Of a stretch of DNA of 12,086 nucleotides, positions 5,567 through 11,228 are shown piece by piece (within the stretch, counting starts at the first letter, position 1; the number at the start of each line of letters is the position of its first letter). The DNA lies in the NCBI GenBank assembly GCA_000434535.1, contig FR878680.1, positions 5,618 to 17,703 on the forward strand, written 5' to 3'. The notes under the pieces were generated by a model, which was not told where the DNA came from, did not search any database, and worked only from the letters and a program-made list of their open reading frames with translations. The translations under genes were made by a program, and so were the position numbers. This stretch comes from Collinsella sp. CAG:166. Lineage in GTDB: Bacteria; Actinomycetota; Coriobacteriia; Coriobacteriales; Coriobacteriaceae.

Positions 5567-5650
5567 GGAGATTCGAACCTCGTTCGAGGCGCGAGCGTCA
5601 AGAAAACGCGGAGCGTTTTTAGCGAGCGGGCGAGTCCGCCGGCAGTTTCT
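5567..5650. repeat. tRNA-linked repeat after tRNA-Arg copy 2 (longer form)
   Basis: It begins with the reversed T-arm core GATTCGAACCT (5570-5580), 54-55 nt after the CCA. It then carries a hairpin AAAACGC/GCGTTTT (5603-5609 with 5613-5619) followed by TTTAGCGAGCGGGCGAG and CCGCC. This segment aligns, with small gaps, to the structured segment between the two tRNA-Ser 3' ends (8708-8783). The outer 7-bp helix seen there is not preserved here. The remainder up to about 5730 holds no gene that I can support. Confidence 0.6.
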
Positions 5651-5731
5651 TATATCGCGATGCACCGAAGATCGTGCCAAGCCCTCCAAATGAGTAAAAA
5701 TCAAATTCGATAACTTTTTTTGAAAAAACGC

Positions 5732-5760
5732 TTGACCATTATTCAGTCTATGTGCATAAT
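5732..5760 (+). promoter_or_regulatory. promoter of tRNA-Arg copy 3
   Basis: TTGACC (5732-5737), 17-bp spacer, CATAAT (5755-5760), ending 12 bp before the tRNA; the geometry is the same as for copy 2. Confidence 0.8.
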
Positions 5761-5772
5761 AATCAACAAGTC

Positions 5773-5849
5773 GCGGCGTTACCTCAGCTGGATAGAGGGT
5801 CTGACTACGAATCAGAACGTCATAGGTTCGAATCCTATACGCCGCACCA
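5773..5849 (+). tRNA. tRNA-Arg (anticodon ACG), copy 3
   Basis: It is identical over 77 nt to the copies at 5198 and 5438, with encoded CCA at 5847-5849. It starts 335 bp after copy 2, the extra distance being due mainly to the longer repeat that follows copy 2. Confidence 0.97.
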
Positions 5850-5861
5850 TTTGAGATTAAG

Positions 5862-5888
5862 GCTCCCGGCAACGGGGGCTTTTCTTTT
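5862..5888 (+). terminator. terminator of tRNA-Arg copy 3
   Basis: A 7-bp stem GCTCCCG/CGGGGGC (one T-G pair) with a GCAA loop is followed by TTTTCTTTT. It is a variant of the terminator after copies 1 and 2. Confidence 0.85.
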
Positions 5889-5903
5889 ACGTAAACACCG
5901 CAT

Positions 5904-5920
5904 GGATTCGAACCTCGGTC
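5904..5920. repeat. reversed T-arm core after tRNA-Arg copy 3 (shortest form)
   Basis: GGATTCGAACCT (5904-5915) lies 54 nt after the CCA, the same spacing as after copies 1 and 2, and continues only as CGGTC before the similarity ends. From here to 6022 there is only the leader of the next gene; I could not find a convincing promoter. Confidence 0.6.
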
Positions 5921-6022
5921 AATGGGGACTATTTCTCATCGACTCGTGTAAGATTTCGAGTATGCGCCTCGGTGAGCCCGTGGCGCGCTCTTTCTTTAGA
6001 CGACCGATCAGGGTGATATTTC

Positions 6023-8464
6023 GTGGCAGAGCGTCCGACATACAAGCTCAGGTTTCTCGATCCCAAGAAGCGCTTTCCGGCGATGCCCGAGCAGCCTGCG
6101 GGACGCTCATATGGAGTGGTCTGGAAACTCTTTGGCGAGGATCAGCATGAATCTTGTTATGTCGTCGAGTTCGTTGGCAAAAGTCATGTGTCGCTTTTGG
6201 GCTACGTAAGCGTTTCGGGTGAGGTGTACAAGGCGGACCGCCCCGTCAGCGAGGCTCCGCTGCCCAACGATCCCGACATGGAACTGGTCCTTGACGAGTC
6301 GGATTCCAGTATTGGTGAGATTATGGTAAGGGAAGCCAACGGTGCAATGCGCGCGTGTGCGCAAACTGCCGGCTCTCCCGAAGGCCCCATGCGCGAGCGG
6401 TCCGACCACGAGACATGGAATTCGACCCGCGCCCTTCCTTACGGCGAGTTCATGGCCTCGATGTTCTTGCGTTACGTGATATTTGCCAACTCCGAAAGCG
6501 CTATTGTGAACACGGCGGACGCCGGCGGACTCGACGAGGGTATGCAAAACGTTGTCGACAAGATCAAGCTCGTAAAGTTGTCCGAGCCGGTCGAGGTGTT
6601 TTTGGGCTTTAACACGGCACCGCTCCCCGATGCTATCGAGACGCTGCTTTACCGCGTTGACCATGCCGAGAATCCGAGCGGTATCGAGCGCTATGCCGCC
6701 GCCCTTATGAGCGAAATTGACTTGCCCCGCCTGCGCACCATCGCTGCCAAGTCCGAGATGAGCCTGGCTCGCATTGATCGCTCAAAGATTTTCTATCTCA
6801 ATTTTGATCGTAGCCTGTTGGACCAGGACGAGATTGACATGCTGCTTGCCATCGAGTGCCGTCTCAACCGCCTCTCCGGCATCCTTGAGCGCATCGGGGC
6901 CGGATTGGTCCCTGCGGCATCCTCGCCGAGCCTTGAGGGCTGCGCGCTCTTTGATGCGTGGCATATCGCCAAGACGACCAACGATGTTCCCCGACTGCTC
7001 GATACGGCTTCGAGCGATAACCCGTGGGCCAAGCCGGGAACGGTTTCGTGCCAGCCGGGCGGCGAGTGGGACGTGCGCACGCGTTTTGCGCGAATCGTTG
7101 AGGCGCTCAACGTGGTCACGCGGCTCGACTATACCTATCGGGCAAACGTTGCCGAGGGGATTATGCTCGTTCGGTTTGGGCAGTCTGTCGTTGATGCCAT
7201 GCCGCAACGTGAATACGACGCTCAAGATGACGCTTGGCGCGAGCTGGACGAGGATACGCGTGCGATCTGGGCCGCGGAGCACGATGCGCGCGTGGCACTC
7301 ACGCTTGCGGCAGCGTGTTTTGCCGCAGGCACCTGCATCACGCGCTGCTATGTGCAGATTGCTACTCCCGACAGTGAGCAGGGCGAGCGCGTTGTCGCAA
7401 CGTATTTCTTTGGGCGCGCGGCCTATCTGGCCGATTGCATGTCTGTCGCCAAGGATCTTGAGAGCATGGACATGGACGATATGCCGTGCAAGCGTGTGCT
7501 TGAGGCGTATGAGTCAACCGCTCCGGAGACGATTGAGCCTGCGGAGGTTCATGCTCGTCCGCGCGATGACCATCGCACGCTGCCGCCGGCGCTGCGCGAT
7601 CTGCTGCTTGCCGATACGGCTGACGAGCTGGAGGTCATGGAAGAGGACGACGACCCATACGTGGCCCGTGTTGTTGAATTGCGCGAGCAGGCAAAAGTCG
7701 ACCGTACAGGTGCTTTTGAAGGCTTTTCCCGTCTTGTCGAGGAGTTGGAGGCTAAGTGCGCGGTCGCCGAGCTTTTGGCGACAAGTCCGGTTCAAACGCA
7801 GTTTTGCGATAACCAGCTGGTACGCATGGTGTTACCGGTGTTGGAAGAAGACCGCTCTGTGCGAATCCTTCGTGCGCCCGATGCGCTGTACTTTGCCCAG
7901 CACGAGATCTGCAGCTTTTACGCCGAGCAAGAGGACTTTGAACGAGCGCTGCCCGAGGTGCGCCATCTTTACGATCTGGCGCGCTCGTCCATGCAATCGC
8001 ACTTTGCGCTCATCAACGTGCTTGCGCGTCTGGAGCGCTTTGACGAGATTATCGAGGTGGCGCGCCACGGCCTACGTATTGCCAGCGATCGTTCTGCAAT
8101 CGGCTACCTGTTCTATCGCTTGGCGTTTGCCTATTGGAATTGTGATCAGCTCGACCTGGCGCTGGCTTGTTACCGTCTGGTGCCGCGCGGTGAGGAATCG
8201 GGCAGCAGCGCGCTGGAAGAAATGCAGGGCCTTATGAGCGAGATGGGCGTCAGCGAGCCTCCGACGTTCGAGGAGGCGGTCGAGACCATCCGCAAGGCTG
8301 GACTCGAGCTGCCGCCAGTGTCCGCCGTGACGAATCAGCTGGCGGATGCCGCTGTGCAACTGGTCGACAACGGCTTCTTTTTCCTGGCACGCGGTTGCAT
8401 CTTCCAAATGTGGCGCACCATGGGCAACGACGAGCTCGGCTCCCTCAACCGTTCGCTGGGGTAG
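6023..8464 (+). CDS. large protein with TPR-like repeats, function unknown (813 aa)
   Basis: I do not recognise a family. GTG at 6023 follows AGGGTGA (6010-6016), an acceptable but imperfect ribosome-binding site; the protein begins MAERPTYKLRFLDPKKRF. There is no signal peptide; one moderately hydrophobic Ala-rich helix (about 427-445) is probably buried, so a cytoplasmic location is likely. An acidic linker (EVMEEDDD, about 536-543) divides an N-terminal part of about 530 residues from a helical C-terminal part. Residues about 620-725 show consecutive helix pairs with the spacing and small/aromatic residues of tetratricopeptide repeats (for example YAEQEDFERALPE and YWNCDQLDLALACYR), suggesting a protein-binding scaffold. 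No catalytic motif is evident. It stands alone between tRNA-Arg and tRNA-Ser genes. Confidence 0.85.
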   Translation: MAERPTYKLRFLDPKKRFPAMPEQPAGRSYGVVWKLFGEDQHESCYVVEFVGKSHVSLLGYVSVSGEVYKADRPVSEAPLPNDPDMELVLDESDSSIGEIMVREANGAMRACAQTAGSPEGPMRERSDHETWNSTRALPYGEFMASMFLRYVIFANSESAIVNTADAGGLDEGMQNVVDKIKLVKLSEPVEVFLGFNTAPLPDAIETLLYRVDHAENPSGIERYAAALMSEIDLPRLRTIAAKSEMSLARIDRSKIFYLNFDRSLLDQDEIDMLLAIECRLNRLSGILERIGAGLVPAASSPSLEGCALFDAWHIAKTTNDVPRLLDTASSDNPWAKPGTVSCQPGGEWDVRTRFARIVEALNVVTRLDYTYRANVAEGIMLVRFGQSVVDAMPQREYDAQDDAWRELDEDTRAIWAAEHDARVALTLAAACFAAGTCITRCYVQIATPDSEQGERVVATYFFGRAAYLADCMSVAKDLESMDMDDMPCKRVLEAYESTAPETIEPAEVHARPRDDHRTLPPALRDLLLADTADELEVMEEDDDPYVARVVELREQAKVDRTGAFEGFSRLVEELEAKCAVAELLATSPVQTQFCDNQLVRMVLPVLEEDRSVRILRAPDALYFAQHEICSFYAEQEDFERALPEVRHLYDLARSSMQSHFALINVLARLERFDEIIEVARHGLRIASDRSAIGYLFYRLAFAYWNCDQLDLALACYRLVPRGEESGSSALEEMQGLMSEMGVSEPPTFEEAVETIRKAGLELPPVSAVTNQLADAAVQLVDNGFFFLARGCIFQMWRTMGNDELGSLNRSLG

Positions 8465-8473
8465 GCGAAGCTT

Positions 8474-8527
8474 CCAAGGAGGAAAGGATGCTAGGCAATT
8501 AGAAAATTTCCTCTTGCCCATCCTTGG
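8474..8527 (+). other. orphan Shine-Dalgarno with four-codon frame inside a hairpin
   Basis: A perfect AAGGAGG (8476-8482) stands 5 nt before ATG CTA GGC AAT TAG (8488-8502), encoding only MLGN. The sequence can fold: CCAAGG (8474-8479) with CCTTGG (8522-8527), and AGGAAA (8480-8485) with TTTCCT (8507-8512), which would hide the ribosome-binding site. It follows the stop of the 813-residue gene by 9 bp and overlaps the tRNA-Ser promoter. It may be the remains of a lost gene start, or a weak terminator. Confidence 0.3.
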
Positions 8528-8542
8528 CTGTTTGGTTACTAT
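8514..8542 (+). promoter_or_regulatory. promoter of tRNA-Ser
   Basis: TTGCCC (8514-8519), 17-bp spacer, TACTAT (8537-8542), ending 14 bp before the tRNA 5' end. Confidence 0.65.
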
Positions 8543-8556
8543 AGAACGGCTGTTAC

Positions 8557-8647
8557 GGAGAGCTGACCGAGAGGCCGAAGGTGCTCGCCTGCTAAGCGAG
8601 TATGCCCCAAAAGGGCATCTGGGGTTCGAATCCCCAGCTCTCCGCCA
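8557..8647 (+). tRNA. tRNA-Ser (anticodon GCT)
   Basis: The acceptor stem GGAGAGC/GCTCTCC is perfect (8557-8563 with 8637-8643). The anticodon stem CTCGC/GCGAG encloses loop CTGCTAA with anticodon GCT, reading AGC and AGU. The long variable arm (ATGCCC/GGGCAT) is that of a class II serine tRNA and is what the coiled-coil arm of SerRS recognises. The T-arm is CTGGGGTTCGAATCCCCAG; discriminator G and CCA are encoded. It is 91 nt long. Its last 18 nt occur again 190 bp downstream. Confidence 0.97.
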
Positions 8648-8661
8648 GTACGAGTTTGAAG

Positions 8662-8688
8662 AAGGGTCCCATTTGGGGCCCTTTTTTG
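8662..8688 (+). terminator. terminator of tRNA-Ser
   Basis: The stem AAGGGTCCC/GGGGCCCTT (8662-8670 with 8675-8683, one T-G pair) with ATTT loop is followed by TTTT, starting 14 nt after the CCA. Confidence 0.88.
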
Positions 8689-8702
8689 TTCGGAGAAAGG
8701 AG

Positions 8703-8828
8703 GCTGGGGATTCGAACCCGAGAGGGCACGGGCGTTGAGCAAACGCGAAAGCGTTTGTAGCCCGTGGGCGAAAAGCCGCCAGGCTTTGAAGCCGGAGGGC
8801 ATGCGTAGCATGCCCGGACATCCCCAGC
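8703..8828. other. strongly folded segment between tRNA-Ser 3' ends (possible structured RNA or element)
   Basis: The outer ends pair: GCTGGGGA (8703-8710) with TCCCCAGC (8821-8828). Inside are CACGGGC/GCCCGTG (8727-8733 with 8760-8766) enclosing CAAACGC-GAAA-GCGTTTG (8740-8757), a short GGCT/AGCC hairpin (8782-8793), and GGGCATGC-GTA-GCATGCCC (8797-8815). All helices are contiguous Watson-Crick pairs and one loop is a GNRA tetraloop. The sequence after tRNA-Arg copy 2 is related (5567-5640) and keeps the inner hairpin, with C-G replaced by A-T at its closing pair. It could be an RNA, a non-autonomous mobile element or a recombination relic. No promoter for it is evident. Confidence 0.4.
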
Positions 8829-8851
8829 TCTCCGCCAGTACGAATTTGAAG

Positions 8852-8879
8852 AAGGGCCCCATTTGGGGCCCTTTTTTTT
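8852..8879 (+). terminator. duplicated copy of the tRNA-Ser terminator
   Basis: AAGGGCCCC/GGGGCCCTT (8852-8860 with 8865-8873), ATTT loop and seven further Ts. It is a slightly stronger version of the terminator at 8662 and lies behind a tRNA fragment rather than an intact tRNA, so it may act only on read-through transcripts. The reversed T-arm follows again at 8893-8909. Confidence 0.65.
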
Positions 8880-8914
8880 ATCAAGAATGGCGGCTGGGGA
8901 TTCGAACCCTCAAA

Positions 8915-8944
8915 AAAGAAGGCATCCTTTCGGATGCCTTCTTT
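8915..8944 (-). terminator. terminator of the DD-carboxypeptidase gene
   Basis: A 13-bp stem (8915-8927 with 8932-8944) with a 4-nt loop includes GAAGGCATCC/GGATGCCTTC. Read on the minus strand it ends in a run of T (the A run at 8912-8917). It lies 24 bp past the stop codon of the minus-strand gene at 8969. Confidence 0.88.
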
Positions 8945-8968
8945 CGGTGAGCGTATTGTTCTTCGAGC

Positions 8969-10309
8969 CTACATCTCGGGTGCCTTGGCTACGGTATCGC
9001 TCTCTGCCGTGAGTGGGCGGTTGTCGATGCGGCGGCCCAAGCGATCGAGCTTCACGAGCAGCCATTCAATGGGATTCGGCCCTGCGCCTTCCTCGTCGGC
9101 AACCAGGTCCATGACGGCGATCTTGGTGCCGTCCTGCTTGAGCGTAACGCTGCCCACCTTGTCGCCCACATGCACCGTGCCCGAAAGATCGTCGTAGCTA
9201 ACCTTTTCGGTCACCTCGCCGGCAAGAGAAAACACGGTCGCTTGCGCCGTGGGATCGGCGAGCGTGGCGTCGATTGTCTTATCCGTCCAGTCGGTTTGAC
9301 TAATGCGCGCCATAAGCGGGTTGCCGTTGGCGGTCTTTTCTTGCGTGTTGGCGATTGCGACCGTCACCTTGTGGTCGTAGTACCAGTTGGCAAGGGTGGC
9401 GGTATCGGTAAAGCGCTGATCGGTGGTGGTGGAGTTCAAAATAACGGTGTAGATCTCGTCGCCATCGCGGTTGTAGGCACCCGTAAAGCAATAGCCTGCA
9501 TCGTCGGTAGTGCCGGTTTTGCCACCGATGTTGCCATCTTGGCCCAGCAAATAGTTATGCGTGTCCATGGAATGCGAATGGTCGGTGCCGTCGGCGCCCG
9601 TGACCTCGATCCAGGAATCCTCGCTCGCTACGACCTCGCGAATCGTGTCGTTTTTCATGGCCTCCTGCATCATCAGCGCTACGTCGTGTGCGGTTGAGTG
9701 CATATCGCCAGCCCACTCATCAAAGTCCAGACCATGCGGGTTTTCAAAAAGCGTACCGGTGCAGCCGAGCTTCTTAGCGCGCTCGTTCATGGCCTTCACA
9801 AATGTTGCCTCGGCGTCTTTGGTCTTAGGGTCGATCTTCTTGCCCACATATTCGGCGAGCACGATGGCGGCGTCGTTGCCCGAGGGAATCATCAGGCCGC
9901 GCAGTGCCTGCTCCACGGTAAGCTCGTCGCCTTCGAGCAAGCCGGCGGTCGAATTACCCACGGTGGCTGCGGCGTTGCTCACCGTGACCTTCTCGTCCAT
10001 CTTGCAATTCTCGACGGTTAGGATTGCGGTCATGACCTTGGTGATCGAGGCAATCTTGACCTGTTTGTCAGCATCGCGGGCATAGTAGACGGTGCCGTCT
10101 TTGCCCATGACGAGGGCGTTGGTCGCATCGATATCGGGCAGGTTTTCGGCCGTGATGCCGCGTGCATCGGCGGTTTTGCCGCAAACATTGTCGGTCGTGA
10201 GCACTTGGGCGCCGGCGACGGTGGGCGCGCCAGCGGCAAGGGCGATAGCGCAGACAAAGCCGGCGGCAAGCTGGGCTGAGCGCTTTGCAAAAGAGGTGAG
10301 GGACTTCAC
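8969..10309 (-). CDS. D-alanyl-D-alanine carboxypeptidase, PBP5 type (peptidase S11)
   Basis: This secreted penicillin-binding protein should remove the terminal D-Ala of peptidoglycan pentapeptides, limiting cross-linking. All three active-site motifs are present, numbered from the GTG start: S88-I-T-K91, S143-G-N, K264-T-G, plus the family signature NPHGLD (about 190-195). A PBP5-like C-terminal domain follows and then an amphipathic helix (NPIEWLLVKLDRLGRRI) suited to membrane attachment. The GTG at 10309 gives 446 residues with a classical signal peptide (KSLTSFAKRS, hydrophobic core LAAGFVCAIALAAGA, cleavage near AGA-Q). Longer in-frame starts (ATG at 10378, TTG at 10420) place about 23-37 odd residues before it and have no ribosome-binding site. 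The gene is divergent from the VanR/VanS-like pair, its probable regulator. Confidence 0.93.
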   Translation of the reverse strand: MKSLTSFAKRSAQLAAGFVCAIALAAGAPTVAGAQVLTTDNVCGKTADARGITAENLPDIDATNALVMGKDGTVYYARDADKQVKIASITKVMTAILTVENCKMDEKVTVSNAAATVGNSTAGLLEGDELTVEQALRGLMIPSGNDAAIVLAEYVGKKIDPKTKDAEATFVKAMNERAKKLGCTGTLFENPHGLDFDEWAGDMHSTAHDVALMMQEAMKNDTIREVVASEDSWIEVTGADGTDHSHSMDTHNYLLGQDGNIGGKTGTTDDAGYCFTGAYNRDGDEIYTVILNSTTTDQRFTDTATLANWYYDHKVTVAIANTQEKTANGNPLMARISQTDWTDKTIDATLADPTAQATVFSLAGEVTEKVSYDDLSGTVHVGDKVGSVTLKQDGTKIAVMDLVADEEGAGPNPIEWLLVKLDRLGRRIDNRPLTAESDTVAKAPEM

Positions 10310-10348
10310 GGATTTCGCTTTCGACGGGATGGTCTCTTCTGGAACTAG

Positions 10349-10354
10349 AGTATA
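10349..10354 (-). promoter_or_regulatory. possible -10 of the DD-carboxypeptidase gene
   Basis: On the minus strand TATACT occupies 10354-10349, about 40 bp before the GTG at 10309. No good -35 is visible at 17-18 bp. If real, transcription would start near 10342 and the two upstream start codons could not be used. Confidence 0.35.
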
Positions 10355-10480
10355 TCGTTTGCCGGCGTCGGCGATCATCGCGTGCGCGCGTGGCCCACAT
10401 CCGCACCCGAACGGGCACAAGGGTGCTTAAGGCCGACTTAATCACCCACGCTTGTTGTGTGTGGCGTGCGTCGCCTCGGG

Positions 10481-10486
10481 CATAAT
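10481..10486 (+). promoter_or_regulatory. possible -10 of the two-component operon
   Basis: CATAAT (10481-10486) is the same -10 hexamer as before tRNA-Arg copies 2 and 3. The -35 region is poor (TGTGTG at 17 bp, TTGTGT at 20 bp), as is usual where an activator such as the response regulator itself helps. The leader would be only about 14 nt, with GAGAGGAG (10494-10501) as ribosome-binding site. Confidence 0.4.
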
Positions 10487-10506
10487 GGAGCGCGAGAGGA
10501 GCACGC

Positions 10507-11202
10507 ATGAACGAGCGTATACTGGTAGTTGATGACGAGAAGGCCATCGCCGACTTGGTTGGCATCTACCTTACAAAAGAGGGCTTTGATGTCCAGATTG
10601 CCTATAGCGGGGCCGATGCTGCCAAGGCGATTTTGGAGCAGGAGTTTGATTTGGCGCTGCTGGATGTCATGCTGCCCGATATCGATGGGTTTGAGCTGCT
10701 GCGTACGATCCGTTCCAGCCATACCTATCCCGTGATCATGCTGACGGCGCGCGATGCCCAGCAAGACAAGATCGGGGGCCTTTCGCTTGGCGCGGACGAT
10801 TACGTGGTTAAGCCGTTCCGCCCGCTGGAGCTCATCGCGCGCGTGCACGCTCAGCTTCGCCGCTACACCAGCTACGGTAGCCGTGCACAGGCGGCCGAGT
10901 CGCCGACCATTCAGCTCGACGGCTTGGAGATCAACCGCGACGCTCGTTCCGTGACGGTGGACGGTGCACCGGTACGCCTCACACCCACCGAGTATTCAAT
11001 CTTGCTGTATCTGGTCGAGCATCGCGGCAGCGTGGTGGCCGTGGAGGACCTGTTCCGCGCGGTGTGGAACGAGGACTTTATGCCCGGCTCCAACAATACG
11101 GTGATGGTGCACATTCGCCACTTGCGCGAAAAGATCGGCGACGACGCACAAAAGCCACGCTTTATCAAAAACGTCTGGGGCGTCGGCTACATCATCGAAT
11201 AA
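10507..11202 (+). CDS. VanR-like response regulator (OmpR/PhoB family)
   Basis: The 231-residue protein has a receiver domain (1-about 120) with the acidic pair D9-D10, phosphoacceptor D53 in LLDVMLPDIDG, switch residue T80 in IMLTAR and K102 in VKPFRP. A winged-helix DNA-binding domain (about 135-231) follows, with TPTEYSILLYL, the HIRHLREKIGD recognition helix and the wing VWGVGYIIE. The segment HTYPVIMLTARDAQQDKIGG through KPFRPLELIARVHAQLRRY is much like VanR of glycopeptide-resistance clusters. GAGAGGAG precedes the ATG. It is 26 bp upstream of its kinase gene and divergent from the DD-carboxypeptidase gene, a likely target. VanR-like regulators are also found in intrinsic wall-stress circuits without resistance genes, and no ligase gene is visible here. 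Confidence 0.93.
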   Translation: MNERILVVDDEKAIADLVGIYLTKEGFDVQIAYSGADAAKAILEQEFDLALLDVMLPDIDGFELLRTIRSSHTYPVIMLTARDAQQDKIGGLSLGADDYVVKPFRPLELIARVHAQLRRYTSYGSRAQAAESPTIQLDGLEINRDARSVTVDGAPVRLTPTEYSILLYLVEHRGSVVAVEDLFRAVWNEDFMPGSNNTVMVHIRHLREKIGDDAQKPRFIKNVWGVGYIIE

Positions 11203-11228
11203 CGCTTTTCGCTTGTGAGGATCTTGAT

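Larger units (their letters stand above)
8630..8909 (+). repeat. 190-bp-offset duplication of the tRNA-Ser 3' end, terminator and reversed T-arm
   Basis: Positions 8630-8719 and 8820-8909 align without a single gap at a constant offset of 190 bp. Shared parts are the tRNA 3' end ATCCCCAGCTCTCCGCCA (8630-8647 and 8820-8837), the spacer GTACGA(G/A)TTTGAAGAAGGG, the terminator, and the reversed T-arm GGCTGGGGATTCGAACCC. The first ~58 bp differ at two positions, one turning a G-T pair of the terminator stem into a G-C pair. The stretch after the T run is less well kept. The duplicated tRNA fragment has no 5' half. This layout is what att-site duplication in a tRNA 3' end or tandem duplication leaves behind. 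Confidence 0.85.

Noticed and set aside
5275..5772. CRISPR-like array in the repeated tRNA-Arg region
   Set aside because: The repeats are full tRNA genes with promoters and terminators, at unequal distances (240 and 335 bp), and there are no cas genes.
5390..6150. Open frames that run across tRNA-Arg genes and share an identical ~20-residue block
   Set aside because: The shared peptide is only the translation of the tRNA-Arg sequence, so these are not genes.
8720..8820. Integrated prophage or genomic island at tRNA-Ser
   Set aside because: Only about 100 bp separates the duplicated ends and no integrase or cargo is present; at most it is a scar.
8072..8884. Minus-strand frames with segments such as GELGIRTPDA
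   Set aside because: These are translations of the reversed T-arm and tRNA-Ser repeats, a known source of false hypothetical proteins.
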